Assembly (NCBI GenBank): GCA_035552775.1
Contig: DASZKW010000105.1
Location: forward strand, 1-64,000
Direction of reading: 5' to 3'
DNA length: 64,000 nt
DNA from: DASZKW01 sp035552775
GTDB taxonomy: Bacteria > Actinomycetota > Acidimicrobiia > Acidimicrobiales > Palsa-688
Positions 44,068 to 54,148 of this stretch are shown one piece after another. Numbering within the stretch: position 1 is the stretch's first letter; each line of letters opens with the position of its first letter. A model generated the notes under the pieces. That model saw only the letters and a program-made list of their open reading frames with translations. It was not told the DNA's origin and ran no database searches. Both the position numbers and the translations under genes were made by a program.

Positions 44068-46368
44068 ATGGTCGTACTCGCCTCGAATCTGGGCTTCCCC
44101 CGCATGGGTCCCGACCGCGAGCTGAAGAAGTCGCTCGAGTCCTACTGGGCGGGGAAGACTTCGGCGAGCGAACTCGAGGCGACGGCGGCCGAGCTCCGGG
44201 AGCGTAACTGGTGGCTCCAGGCGGCGCTCGGGATCGATCACATCCCTTCGGGCGACTTCTCGCTCTACGACCAGGTGCTCGACACCTCGGTGCTGGTGGG
44301 CGCAGTGCCCGAGCGATACGACTTCGGATCCGACGTCAACCCCCTGGACCGGTACTTCGCCATGGCCCGGGGTGGGACAGTCGGTGGACGAGATGTCACG
44401 GCGCTCGAGATGACCAAGTGGTTCGACACCAACTACCACTACCTGGTCCCTGAGCTGACGCCCGGTCAGCGATTCGCCCTTTCTTCTACGAAGCCCCTCG
44501 ACCAGTTCCGCCAAGCGGCGGCCATCGGGATCACCACCCGACCGGTGCTGCTCGGGCCGGTGTCGTTTCTCCTTCTCTCCAAGCGGACCGATGACAAGGA
44601 TTCCAACCTCGACCTGCTCGGGGGGCTGTGCGCGGTCTATGCCGAGTTGCTCGAGTCCCTCCAAGACGCCGGCGCGTCCTGGGTGCAGATCGATGAGCCG
44701 GTGCTCAGCATGGACCTCGACTCGCGCCAGCGCGATGCGTTCGCCCCGGCTTACGCGACGCTGCGCGAAGCAGCGCCGCGAGTGCGTCTCCTGGTGGCCA
44801 CCTACTTCGCCGGCCTCGGCGACAACCTCCCGGCGGCGCTGGCGTTGCCCGTCGACGCGCTGCACCTCGACGCCGTCGCCGGCTCCGGACAGTTGGAGAC
44901 CGCCGTTGCCGAGGCCCCCGACACGTTGGCACTCTCGGTCGGCATCGTCGATGGCCGCAACGTCTGGCGGACCGACCTGGATGCCGCGCTGACCCGGCTC
45001 GAAGCGGCACGCAACACCCTCGGCTCCGAACGCCTGCTCGTCGCGCCCTCGTGCTCTCTCCTCCACCTGCCGGTCGACCTCGGCCTCGAACCGTCGCTCG
45101 ATCCTGAGCTTGGGACCTGGCTGGCCTTCGCCGTCCAGCGCCTCGAGGAGGTCGGCACCCTGGTCCGCGGGCTCAACGAGGGCCGGCGGGCTGTCCACCA
45201 CGAGCTCGAAGAGGCCGGGGCGGCTTGCACCTCCCGAGCGGCTTCGCCACGCGTCCACGATCCCGCCGTGACCCGGCGCCTGGCCGAGCACCATCCGTCG
45301 TTGGAGCGACGGGCCAGTCCGTACGAGGGTCGCCGCAAGGCCCAGAGGGAGCATCTGGGGCTCCCGGTGCTACCCACGACCACCATCGGCTCGTTCCCGC
45401 AAACGCCGGCAGTCCGTGCGCTCAGGGCCCAATACCGGCGGGGCAGCATTGACACCGCGGCCTACGAGGAGGGCCTCCGCTCCTACGTAGACGACGCCGT
45501 GGCCTTCCAGGAGCAGGTCGGCCTCGACGTGTTGGTGCATGGCGAACCGGAGCGCAACGACATGGTCGAGTACTTCGGCGACCTCCTCGAGGGCTGCGCC
45601 GTCACTGCCAACGGCTGGGTGCAGAGCTACGGCTCCCGGTGTGTAAAACCGCCCGTCATCTTCGGTGACGTCAAACGCGCCCACCCGATGACCGTCGGGT
45701 GGGCTGCTTATGCCCAGTCCCGGACCGACCGTCCCGTGAAGGGGATGCTGACGGGCCCCGTCACCATCTTGGAGTGGTCGTTCGTGCGCAACGACCAAAC
45801 CCGCGAAGTAACCGCCCGCCAGCTCGCCTTTGCCATCCGGGACGAGGTGGCCGACCTCGAAAGCGCCGGCATCAAGGTCATTCAGATCGACGAGCCGGCG
45901 CTGCGCGAGGGGCTGCCCCTGCATGCGGCGGAGCGCAACGACTACCTCACATGGGCGGTCGGGGCTTTCCGCACGGCCTCTTCGGGGGTCCGCGACGAGA
46001 CCCAGATCCACACCCACATGTGCTACGGCGAGTTCAACGACATCATCGAGTCCATCGCCGCCTTCGACGCGGACGTGATCTCCATAGAGGCATCGCGATC
46101 GAAAATGGAGCTCTTGGCGGCCTTCACCGACTTCGAGTACCCCAACGAGATCGGGCCGGGCATCTGGGACATCCACTCGCCACGAGTGCCCGAGACGTCG
46201 GAAATGGTGGACCTGCTCAATGCTGCCCTCGACGTGGTACCGGCCGACCGGCTGTGGGTCAACCCTGATTGCGGGCTGAAGACCCGCCGTTGGGAGGAAG
46301 TGCGGCCGGCGCTCGTCAATCTCGTGGACGCAGCTCGCCAAGTGCGAAACAGTCGCGCCTGGGGGTAG
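44068..46368 (+). CDS. metE: cobalamin-independent methionine synthase
   Basis: MetE transfers the methyl group of 5-methyltetrahydropteroyl-triglutamate to homocysteine. The 766-residue length is standard. The N-terminal half has the antique fold with GFPRMGPDRELKKSLE and YFAMARGG. The C-terminal barrel holds the zinc ligands His and Cys of HTHMCYGEF, the Glu region of DEPALREG and the Cys of VNPDCGLKTR. The GGAAGG Shine-Dalgarno sequence lies about ten bases before ATG 44068. The 63-bp leader is too short for a B12 or SAM riboswitch, so no such control is visible. Confidence 0.97.
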   Translation: MVVLASNLGFPRMGPDRELKKSLESYWAGKTSASELEATAAELRERNWWLQAALGIDHIPSGDFSLYDQVLDTSVLVGAVPERYDFGSDVNPLDRYFAMARGGTVGGRDVTALEMTKWFDTNYHYLVPELTPGQRFALSSTKPLDQFRQAAAIGITTRPVLLGPVSFLLLSKRTDDKDSNLDLLGGLCAVYAELLESLQDAGASWVQIDEPVLSMDLDSRQRDAFAPAYATLREAAPRVRLLVATYFAGLGDNLPAALALPVDALHLDAVAGSGQLETAVAEAPDTLALSVGIVDGRNVWRTDLDAALTRLEAARNTLGSERLLVAPSCSLLHLPVDLGLEPSLDPELGTWLAFAVQRLEEVGTLVRGLNEGRRAVHHELEEAGAACTSRAASPRVHDPAVTRRLAEHHPSLERRASPYEGRRKAQREHLGLPVLPTTTIGSFPQTPAVRALRAQYRRGSIDTAAYEEGLRSYVDDAVAFQEQVGLDVLVHGEPERNDMVEYFGDLLEGCAVTANGWVQSYGSRCVKPPVIFGDVKRAHPMTVGWAAYAQSRTDRPVKGMLTGPVTILEWSFVRNDQTREVTARQLAFAIRDEVADLESAGIKVIQIDEPALREGLPLHAAERNDYLTWAVGAFRTASSGVRDETQIHTHMCYGEFNDIIESIAAFDADVISIEASRSKMELLAAFTDFEYPNEIGPGIWDIHSPRVPETSEMVDLLNAALDVVPADRLWVNPDCGLKTRRWEEVRPALVNLVDAARQVRNSRAWG

Positions 46369-46401
46369 GGGAAGAATAACCTCGTAGGAGGATGCGAAAG
46401 C

Positions 46402-47223
46402 ATGAAGACGGGTACCCGTCATCGCTGGCTTCTTTTGATGGCCTTCCTAGCTCTGGACCTCGTGCTCGGCGCGTGCGGCTCGCCGAGCGGGCGATCAGCC
46501 GGCGGTTCTAGGTCGCGTCCGACTACCAAGACCCCGGTGTCTTCCTCAACGACCACCACCACGCCCCCGGGGTTGCAGACCAGCGGGCCACGGACCGTCC
46601 TCAGCCCGATCGGTCTCAACGTAAGGGCCCAGCCCGTCAAAACGGCCGCGGTGCTCGGCACCGCCGCCCAGGGCGCGGTCCTCGCCGTGTTGGGCCACAC
46701 CGCTGCGTCGGGGGGATGGTTCCAGGTCAAGGGTGCCACCGCCACCGGTTGGATCAGTGACAATCCGGCGCTCAGCGCCCCCGGGACGTTCGCCGGCTAC
46801 GTGTCGAGCACCGGCCAGTTCGACGCTCTCTACCCCCAGGGCTGGAAGGTCGTCGAATCACCGCCGACCACCGTGACCTTCAGCGCACCTTCCGGCGACG
46901 AGACCGTTGTGGTGACCACCGCGGCCAAGGTGGGCCAACTCGGTCGAGGGCGCCCGGGGTTCGTGCTCAACACGTCCGAGCAGATCCTGATCTGTGGTGC
47001 CACCTCCTACCTGGACATCTACGGGCCGCCCGGCTCACCGGCCACGACCGCCCCGGCGGCGGTCGGGACAACACCGGGGAAGTACCTGGTACAGGCCCGG
47101 CTCACCATCAACGCCCAGCACGCCCTCGGCATCGACGCCAACCTGGCCGACCTGTCCCAGCTGCAATCGGTCCGCAATTTCGTCAATTCGGTCAGCTTCG
47201 CGTTCCCTCCGTGCGAGGGCTAA
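46402..47223 (+). CDS. lipoprotein with bacterial SH3 domain
   Basis: The 273-residue protein has a lipoprotein signal (WLLLMAFLALDLVLGAC, lipobox LGAC), a Ser/Thr/Pro-rich spacer (residues 27-60), and a bacterial SH3-like domain (LSPIGLNVRAQPVKTAAVLGTA...GWFQVKGATATGWI, about 67-115). A second C-terminal domain of unknown fold ends SFAFPPCEG, with two cysteines. SH3b domains often bind cell-wall peptides. A TAGGAGGATG Shine-Dalgarno sequence precedes ATG 46402, 33 bp after metE. Confidence 0.85.
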   Translation: MKTGTRHRWLLLMAFLALDLVLGACGSPSGRSAGGSRSRPTTKTPVSSSTTTTTPPGLQTSGPRTVLSPIGLNVRAQPVKTAAVLGTAAQGAVLAVLGHTAASGGWFQVKGATATGWISDNPALSAPGTFAGYVSSTGQFDALYPQGWKVVESPPTTVTFSAPSGDETVVVTTAAKVGQLGRGRPGFVLNTSEQILICGATSYLDIYGPPGSPATTAPAAVGTTPGKYLVQARLTINAQHALGIDANLADLSQLQSVRNFVNSVSFAFPPCEG

Positions 47224-47282
47224 AAGGCGCCGGCGCCCAGGCTAGACTTGCGTGGCGCTTCGCCACCTCCGCAGGGTCTTCA

Positions 47283-47383
47283 TGAACCGTTGCGCGCGCT
47301 CGGCCCGGCGTCGTGAACCGTTGCGCGCGCCTGGCAGTACCAGCGGTTCACGGTTCCAGACCCGCCGCGCGCTGCGGTTCACG
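47283..47383. repeat. REP-like repeat array, copy 2
   Basis: Two direct units TGAACCGTTGCGCGCGC (from 47283 and 47314) are followed by inverted units ending GGTTCACG (about 47344-47352 and 47375-47383). The core is the same as at 10955-11055. The end of the minus-strand transglutaminase frame reaches into this array. Confidence 0.7.
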
Positions 47384-49544
47384 CCGGGTCGCCCGGCCGG
47401 TGGCCGCCGCCGGACGGTGACCGGCGCTGCTCGGAGGCGGCCACCTTCTGGCCGAAGGAACGGGATGTGATTAGTCCTATCGTCCGGCCCGCTGCCGCTG
47501 AGCGCACTCGGCTTCGCCTCGCAGAAGCCAAGATCTCACGCCGGTCGCCGGGCGGCGGTTGGCGGCCGCCGTAGGCGCTGCCCTCCACCGCCCCCGCCAG
47601 GCGGCTCCAGGTGAGCGAACCGTCCCCGGAGATGTGGTCGAGGTCGGTTGCGTACTCGGTGATCGTCTCCGACGCCCGGCGGGGGCGCCCGGCGCGCCGG
47701 CCGGCCCGTTCGATGCGCCGTGACACCTGTTCGGCCCAGGTGCGAGGACGGGAGCGGCGCCGGCGCCCGACGGCGACGGCGAGACCAGCGCCGGCCACGG
47801 CGACGACAACCGGGACCACCGGGATGGAGCGAAGGGCGTGGCCTACCTCGGTTAGGGCGGTGGCACCGGGGGCCGGATTGGCGAGCGGTACCGCGGCGGT
47901 GGGATCGAAGCTCTGCCATCCGTAGCCCGGGAACCACACCTGGACCCAGGCGTGGGCGTCGCTCGCCCGGACTTCGTAGAGGTCGGTGACCGGGTTGTAG
48001 GGGCCGGGTACGTAGCCGACGGTCTCACGCACGGGGATATCGAGCGTCCTCAACATGACCGCCAAGGACGTCGAGATCTGCTCGCAGAAACCGACCCGGT
48101 TGCCGAAGAGGAACTCGTCCACGGTGTCGGCCCCCGCCGGCAACGGCGGTGTGTCGGTCGAGTAGTGGGTGTTGGCCCCCATCCACGCGATTAGCGCTTG
48201 GATCCTGTCGTATGTGGTGGGGGCGCCGGCGGTGATCGCTTGTGCCAGGGCCTGAACCCGGGGGTAGGCGTGCGGCAGTTGGGTGTAGCGCCGCTGGAGC
48301 GCCGGCGGCAGCGTCCCCCCGCCGAAAACCCTGCCCAGGTCCCCGCCCCCAGCCTCCCTAAGTTGCTGTGGCGCGGCGGCGCTCACCGAGGACTCGACGG
48401 TGTAGATGGTGCCTTTTCCCAGCCCGATCGGCGACACGATGGTGCCGTCGTCGCCGTAGAAGACGGTGGAGGTGGGGAACCACAGCTCGGTGGCGTTCTC
48501 GGCGTGGAACACCAGGTCGGGCGTGGAGGTGGCGACGTAAAAGGTCTGCAGGTCCGTCTGGCTGCCGGCGATGTCGCCTTGTGGTGTGGGGACGGTGAAG
48601 GGAGATCCTTGCGCCGCATGTGACGCGATCCTGGTCGCGCCCCAGCTTTGGCCATCCCACGAATCGAAGGTCTCTCCCACCCAGTAGGAGGGTCGCTGGG
48701 CCCGCACCCGCATGACGACGGTATGGCTGAGGTTGCCTCGCAGGGCGGTGTCGAGACGGTTGGCGAAGCCCAGGTAGCCGCCGACGCGGGTCCGACCGGC
48801 GGGGCTTCCCGGACGGGATGGCTCGGCGGCCTGCCCGGCGCCGCCGGCATCGCCGGCGAGGGTCCCGGGGATGCCGACGCTGCCCCCACTTCCTTGTCGG
48901 GCCAAGAAGTCGATCCTGACCGCGAAGCTAGGAGCGGGAAGTACGAGGAATACGGCGGCAGCCACCGCGGTGACGCCGACCAGCGCGGCGATCAGGCCGG
49001 CGATCGAGGTCTGGCCTCCACCGCTGGCCGAGACCCACCCTTCCACCAGGGTCCACAGGCTGAGGGCCGCCCAGCCCAGCGCGTACCACGCGAAGTGGAG
49101 GTCGACGGCCTGGGCCGCCGCCGCCGCCATGAGGGCGCCGGACGAACCCAGCGAGAACATGAGGTCGCGGCGGGAGGGGACGTGGAAGGAGTGGACCACC
49201 AGGATCGCCCCGAAAAGGCCGGTGAGCAAGTCCTCGACGGATGTGATGTCTTCGCCGGCGATGGCGCTCAGCTGTCGGGTGAACCACACCAGGGCGGCGA
49301 CGGCGGCGATGGCGACGAGCACCTTGATCCACCAGGGCGGCCGTTCCCGCGTGGCGTGGGAGAAGACCATGCCGGCTACTACCAGCGCCGCCGCGAGCAC
49401 GGCGGTGGCGGGCGCCAGCGTGGATTCGGCGACGGAGGCTCCAATCGCCACGAGGACGGCGCAGGTGGTGGCCACCCTGAGCCTGACGGAGTGCTCCGGC
49501 GCCCGCGGCTGGTTGGCCCGCCGGATGGCCTCGAGCACCCTCAC
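47379..49544 (-). CDS. transglutaminase-like membrane protein (TgpA family)
   Basis: The protein of about 721 residues has about six N-terminal membrane segments (to about residue 200), an extracytoplasmic region with a transglutaminase core (Cys in VGFCEQIST, His in DAHAWVQVW, Asp in SFDPTAA) and a last membrane segment (PVVPVVVAVAGAGLAVAV) followed by a basic cytoplasmic tail with a DUF4129-like end. This is the TgpA layout. GTG 49544 is chosen as start just after the stop of the DUF58 gene; earlier starts would read through that gene. The last 35 residues fall in repeat DNA and look poorly conserved, so the ancestral stop may have been further upstream. Function is inferred from family: cell-envelope transglutaminase or protease. 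Confidence 0.88.
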   Translation of the reverse strand: MRVLEAIRRANQPRAPEHSVRLRVATTCAVLVAIGASVAESTLAPATAVLAAALVVAGMVFSHATRERPPWWIKVLVAIAAVAALVWFTRQLSAIAGEDITSVEDLLTGLFGAILVVHSFHVPSRRDLMFSLGSSGALMAAAAAQAVDLHFAWYALGWAALSLWTLVEGWVSASGGGQTSIAGLIAALVGVTAVAAAVFLVLPAPSFAVRIDFLARQGSGGSVGIPGTLAGDAGGAGQAAEPSRPGSPAGRTRVGGYLGFANRLDTALRGNLSHTVVMRVRAQRPSYWVGETFDSWDGQSWGATRIASHAAQGSPFTVPTPQGDIAGSQTDLQTFYVATSTPDLVFHAENATELWFPTSTVFYGDDGTIVSPIGLGKGTIYTVESSVSAAAPQQLREAGGGDLGRVFGGGTLPPALQRRYTQLPHAYPRVQALAQAITAGAPTTYDRIQALIAWMGANTHYSTDTPPLPAGADTVDEFLFGNRVGFCEQISTSLAVMLRTLDIPVRETVGYVPGPYNPVTDLYEVRASDAHAWVQVWFPGYGWQSFDPTAAVPLANPAPGATALTEVGHALRSIPVVPVVVAVAGAGLAVAVGRRRRSRPRTWAEQVSRRIERAGRRAGRPRRASETITEYATDLDHISGDGSLTWSRLAGAVEGSAYGGRQPPPGDRREILASARRSRVRSAAAGRTIGLITSRSFGQKVAASEQRRSPSGGGHRPGDPA

Positions 49545-49563
49545 GCCCGCGCTCCGAGCCGCC

Positions 49564-50480
49564 TCATCGCGACATGGCGATGCCAGCGCCGGCCGACGCG
49601 CCAGGCTGGGACACGGCGCGGGCCAAGCGCCGCCCTGCACCCCGTCGATCAGCGACCGAGGCGACGACCGGTCCCGAACTCTCGGTCGTCGCGAGGATCA
49701 CCGCGGCGCCGCGCTCCAGGAGGACAACGACGGTGCCGAGAGCCCGCTCGGCGACACGTTCGCCTTGTTCGGGGTCCAGGGGGAGAACGACGGTGAGTCT
49801 GACGGGCTCGGCCGCCGGCTCCTCCAGCTCTCGTAGCATCAACTCGGCGGCGTGGGCGGTCGCCGCCCAGTTCACGTGGCGGCGGTCGTCGCCGGAGCGG
49901 TAGGGCCGCACACCTCTGGGCTCGCCGGAGTCGGTCGGGACCCGTTGGACACTCTCACCCAGTTGCTCGTGAACCCAACGCGGCAGCGGTTCGGGCTGAC
50001 CCCGGCGCGGCGCGACGTGGAGCGGCGCCGGCAGACCGACACGCACCCGGTGCGCCCACCACTGCAAACCGAACGGTGCCGCGGTGGCGACCCGCAGCGT
50101 CACGAAGTGATGCACCCCACGCTGGTCTGGCAATACCGTGACCCGCTCCTCGCCGGCGCCCCGCCGCCGGGTCGGGCCGATGAATGCCTCCGGCCCCGGC
50201 GGGTCGGCGGGACTTACCCGCAGGCGCGTGGACGCACGGATTGTTAGGTCCAGGGTCAGCCCGGCGGTGCCGTCCAGCGGCGCCGCGGCCAGATGGATCT
50301 TGGCCCGGGCGAGGACCAACGATGGACCGACGATCCCGATGAACAACACCCCGAACACGACGTCACCGAGAGCTTGCACCCAACCCGACCCGCTGTTGTG
50401 GGCGACGACCCACCACGTCCCGACGATCGCCGCTGCCACAAAGATCGGCGCCAGCGGGCGCGCCGGGTGGACCCGAAGGG

Positions 50481-50484
<4 letters not shown>
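49564..50484 (-). CDS. DUF58 domain protein
   Basis: The 306-residue protein has two N-terminal membrane segments (about 10-30 and 38-55) and a beta-rich region. A C-terminal vWA-like DUF58 block follows: RGVRPYRSGDDRRHVNWAATAH, then LMLRELEEPAAEPVRLTVVLP. DUF58 proteins are nearly always encoded between a MoxR ATPase and a transglutaminase, as here. ATG 50484 overlaps the MoxR stop (ATGA). It probably acts with its neighbours in assembling or proof-reading envelope complexes; the biochemical role is unknown. Confidence 0.9.
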
Positions 50485-51458
<974 letters not shown>

Positions 51459-51623
51459 GCCCTGCGCTGTCACCGCCTGCGTCCCTGCCCGGACAGGCTC
51501 CATTTCGTTGATGCTAGCTGCGACAAGCCGGCGGCAGCCAACTCCGGTGTCGTCGGATTCCGACGCCCGATGGATTGTAAAAGACGAGGGGAAAGAAAAC
51601 CCGGCCCGTCGGGGGACGAGGCT

Positions 51624-51650
51624 GTAGCACACCATGCTACACTTGTATTT
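51624..51650 (+). promoter_or_regulatory. operator and promoter of the TA operon, predicted leaderless
   Basis: GTAGCA (51624-51629) and TGCTAC (51635-51640) form a perfect 6-bp inverted repeat with a 5-base spacer. TACACT (51638-51643) fits a -10 box and is followed after seven bases by the ATG of the antitoxin, implying a leaderless mRNA. The overlap of repeat and -10 fits autoregulation by the antitoxin. Confidence 0.55.
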
Positions 51651-51905
51651 ATGGCAAGGGAAATCACACAACGGGAACTCCGAAACCAAAGTGGGGAGAT
51701 CATGCGACGACTGGATGAGGGCGAATCCTTCGTCGTGACTCGCAACGGAGTTCCGGTCGGCGAACTGTCTCCGCTCCGACGACATCGATTTATCCGCTCC
51801 GATACCGCCGTCGCCTTGTTCCGCAACGCACCGAGTGTCGATCTCACGAGATTCCGTAAAGACCTCGACCGCGTCAGCTCTCAGGATCTGACCCCACGTG
51901 CCTGA
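51651..51905 (+). CDS. Phd/YefM-type antitoxin
   Basis: The 84-residue protein starts REITQRELRNQSGEIMRRLDEGESFVVTRNGVPVGELSPL, the N-terminal DNA-binding layout of the Phd/YefM family. The remaining C-terminal part (from about residue 45) should bind the toxin. ATG 51651 is preceded by a -10 box only seven bases away and no Shine-Dalgarno sequence. It overlaps the PIN toxin gene by eight bases. Confidence 0.88.
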   Translation: MAREITQRELRNQSGEIMRRLDEGESFVVTRNGVPVGELSPLRRHRFIRSDTAVALFRNAPSVDLTRFRKDLDRVSSQDLTPRA

Positions 51906-52314
51906 ACCAGCACAACGCGCAGGTCGCGGGATTATCGACACGTCGGTGGTCATCGACTTGGAACAGCTCGACCCGACGGTGCTGCCCGCCGAGGTCGCCG
52001 TGAGCGCGGTCACCTTGGCAGAGTTGGCAGCCGGACCACATGCCACCATCGACACCGAAGAGCGAGCGCGCCGTCAAGACCGGCTACAGCGCACGGAGGC
52101 GGCGTTCGATCCACTTCCCTTCGACAGCGAAGCGGCGCGCGCTTACGGGCGCGTCTATGCGGCAGTCGTCGCTGCTGGACGCAAAGCCCGAGGACCCCGG
52201 GCCGTTGACCTGCTCATCGCCGCCACAGCCTGCGCTTCGAACCTTCCCCTCTACACACGCAATCCTGATGACTTCCGCGGCCTCGCCGGACTCCTACAAG
52301 TCGTTGCCGTCTGA
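51898..52314 (+). CDS. PIN-domain toxin (VapC-type RNase)
   Basis: The 138-residue PIN protein shows the acidic active-site residues Asp in IIDTSVVIDLE, Glu in LAELAAG, Asp in RAVDLLIAATA and the late Asn/Asp in TRNPDDFRGL. VapC toxins cleave specific tRNA or rRNA and are neutralised by the partner antitoxin. GTG 51898 overlaps the antitoxin by eight bases. The pairing of a Phd-type antitoxin with a PIN toxin is common. The following 231 bp (52315-52545) hold no gene and end with the promoter and Shine-Dalgarno sequence of the next gene. Confidence 0.9.
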   Translation: MPEPAQRAGRGIIDTSVVIDLEQLDPTVLPAEVAVSAVTLAELAAGPHATIDTEERARRQDRLQRTEAAFDPLPFDSEAARAYGRVYAAVVAAGRKARGPRAVDLLIAATACASNLPLYTRNPDDFRGLAGLLQVVAV

Positions 52315-52545
52315 CGTCGCCTTCTATCGTTCAAAGTCGCCGCCGCGTGGCACGCCGCGTGGTACGAGCAAGCCGAACAGACCTCATGAGCACCCTCCGC
52401 CGCAGCATCGTATTTCTTCCGGGCGTGAGTTTTGGCCGACGGATGAAACTCCTGTCAACCACCTGGCGCCCCTCTGTCGAGGCCAAAGTTGCTAGCGTGA
52501 TGGTGTACGGTTATCGCAAACGGGATTTTGAAGGGGGCCATTTAG

Positions 52546-52851
52546 GTGGCCGACCACTCAGGGGCAGCGGTACGGGTCTCGCGCCAGGAGGGGGCGCGCC
52601 GGCCCATTCGGGCTCAGGCTCCGCAGGTCAAGCTGGCGCCAATGCTCGCCATGCAGCGCCTCGTCGGAAACGCAGCAGTGTCGCGACTCGTCGCCAGCTC
52701 CGCTTCGCAGCGATCATGGCCGAGGTCCCCAACGGCTTGTCGGTTCGCTCGCTCGCACACAAGGCGGGGACCGACGCCAATTCAAGTGCGCAGCTGTATT
52801 CGGCAGTGTTCGACGCCGGGTTTCTCAAGCAACTCGGACGCATGTGCGTAG
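52546..52851 (+). CDS. 5' fragment of a disrupted effector-like gene (A-x-Q-R-x-x-G-N motif)
   Basis: GTG 52546, eight bases after a strong AAGGGGG Shine-Dalgarno sequence (52531-52537), opens a 101-codon frame. Its first 55 residues are basic and contain AMQRLVGNAAVSRL. This A-x-Q-R-x-x-G-N-x-A-V motif is familiar from N-termini of proteins linked to extracellular contractile injection systems and DUF4157-type toxins. After about residue 52 the frame reads as Arg/Ser-rich sequence lacking sense, while the other plus frame becomes strongly coding from about 52700. I read this as the intact start of the gene whose body is at 52716, separated by a frameshift and, probably, a deletion. Confidence 0.6.
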   Translation: MADHSGAAVRVSRQEGARRPIRAQAPQVKLAPMLAMQRLVGNAAVSRLVASSASQRSWPRSPTACRFARSHTRRGPTPIQVRSCIRQCSTPGFSSNSDACA

Positions 52852-54122
52852 CAGACCTCCTCATCGGCAACAACGACCGTATGGTTGCCCGGGCGATGAA
52901 CCTGGGCAACCTGATGGTGTCGTCTCAAGACGGGACGCACAAGTTGTGGGCGATCGACTCCAACGCCGTGCTGGGACAGCTCGAGCCAGACAAGATCCTC
53001 TCCAGCGGCTCGGCGTCGTCGTCGCTCCAAGGCGGCTTTACGAGCACGGCGGGGACGTTCGAAGACTCGCCGACTGACACCCTCGACGGCTTCTTCAGGT
53101 TCATCGGGAACGTCATGAAGGAAGCGGCTCAGGGCGGCTTGCAGCCGGGGCCCGCCGAGATCTTCGCCGAGGCGTACCAGGTGCGCCGCGAGGCCTCGCT
53201 CGCCAACTTCGAGGCGGGTTGGAACTCGGGCCTGCAGACCGTGCGGGACCTTGTCGCCACGAAGACCGGTAGGAAGAAGATGAAGGGCCTCACCGAGGAG
53301 GTCGGAGGCGAGGAAGGGGCGAGCAATGTCTCATACTCGGCCCTGAAGGTGAACGCGATGTACCTCGGCGCCAAGGCGAAAGGCGCTTCCCACCAAGAGG
53401 CGAGCCGCAATCCGGCCGGCTACGCGGCGCTGAGGGTCCTGGCTGAGTTCGACCCGACGTCGGTCCGGGTGCCCGACGACGGGTACTCCTGGAACGTCGC
53501 CAGGGTGCCGTCGAGCGAAGTGCTGACGGCCTCGCTCGACCGTATCAACGCCCTGCCGGCCCCCCGCGAGCTCACCCGTATCAAGGGTGAGAACAAGTTC
53601 ACCCTTAACCCGCAGAGGTTCGCGGCTGTCATCCAAGCGGCGGAGGACGCCAGGTCCGAGGTCGCGCAGCTAGGTAAGAAGAGCCGCGGCTTGTTGTCCA
53701 AGTCCGAGTTGCCGCGCAACCGGGTGATTGCCGGCAAGTTCGTCGCCGACACCTACACTCTGGGCGCGGGAGCGGTACGGACGGCGGCCTCCGCTGGGCA
53801 GCTCTCGAACCTTGTTGGCAGCCTCAGGCTCGCAGTCGACGGCCAGCCGACGCCCAGCCAGGCGCAACGCGCGCTGCCGGCCGCGGAGTTCCTGCAAAGC
53901 TACCGGCCGAACCTCCAGCGTGACCTCAATGAGTTCGGCGACGGCCTCCGTGCGGCCTCGGGCGGCGTCAACAAGATCCGCAAGTACAAGCTGCACCCCG
54001 ACCTCGCCAAGGTACTGGCCGACCTGGCGACCTACGTCGACGACGGGGCAAAGAAAATCACCACCGGCCCGGCACTCAACCCCAGCCTCTACACCAACCT
54101 GCTGAAGAGCGCCAGCAAATAG
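52716..54122 (+). CDS. PI-kinase/HipA-like C-lobe protein, body of the disrupted effector-like gene
   Basis: From ATG 52716 the frame codes for 468 residues. Near the start it has VADLLIGNNDR...NLGNLMV...KLWAIDSN, the layout D-L-x-x-G-N-x-D-R ... N-x-G-N-x-x-V ... x-A-I-D of the catalytic and metal-binding loops in PI3/4-kinase-like and HipA-like kinases. The N-lobe that should precede it (about 100-150 residues) is absent. About 380 residues of mostly helical sequence of unknown type follow, rich in Ala/Lys/Leu. No good Shine-Dalgarno sequence lies before 52716, so expression probably depended on the start at 52546, now out of frame. A kinase toxin inactivated by deletion is the best reading; the match is motif-level only. 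Confidence 0.6.
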   Translation: MAEVPNGLSVRSLAHKAGTDANSSAQLYSAVFDAGFLKQLGRMCVADLLIGNNDRMVARAMNLGNLMVSSQDGTHKLWAIDSNAVLGQLEPDKILSSGSASSSLQGGFTSTAGTFEDSPTDTLDGFFRFIGNVMKEAAQGGLQPGPAEIFAEAYQVRREASLANFEAGWNSGLQTVRDLVATKTGRKKMKGLTEEVGGEEGASNVSYSALKVNAMYLGAKAKGASHQEASRNPAGYAALRVLAEFDPTSVRVPDDGYSWNVARVPSSEVLTASLDRINALPAPRELTRIKGENKFTLNPQRFAAVIQAAEDARSEVAQLGKKSRGLLSKSELPRNRVIAGKFVADTYTLGAGAVRTAASAGQLSNLVGSLRLAVDGQPTPSQAQRALPAAEFLQSYRPNLQRDLNEFGDGLRAASGGVNKIRKYKLHPDLAKVLADLATYVDDGAKKITTGPALNPSLYTNLLKSASK

Positions 54123-54148
54123 CGATCTCCAGCGGGGGGACGGGCACC

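Noticed and set aside
44004..44068. Possible riboswitch upstream of metE
   Set aside because: Only 63 bp lie between the preceding stop and metE, too short for a cobalamin or SAM riboswitch, and no conserved elements are seen.
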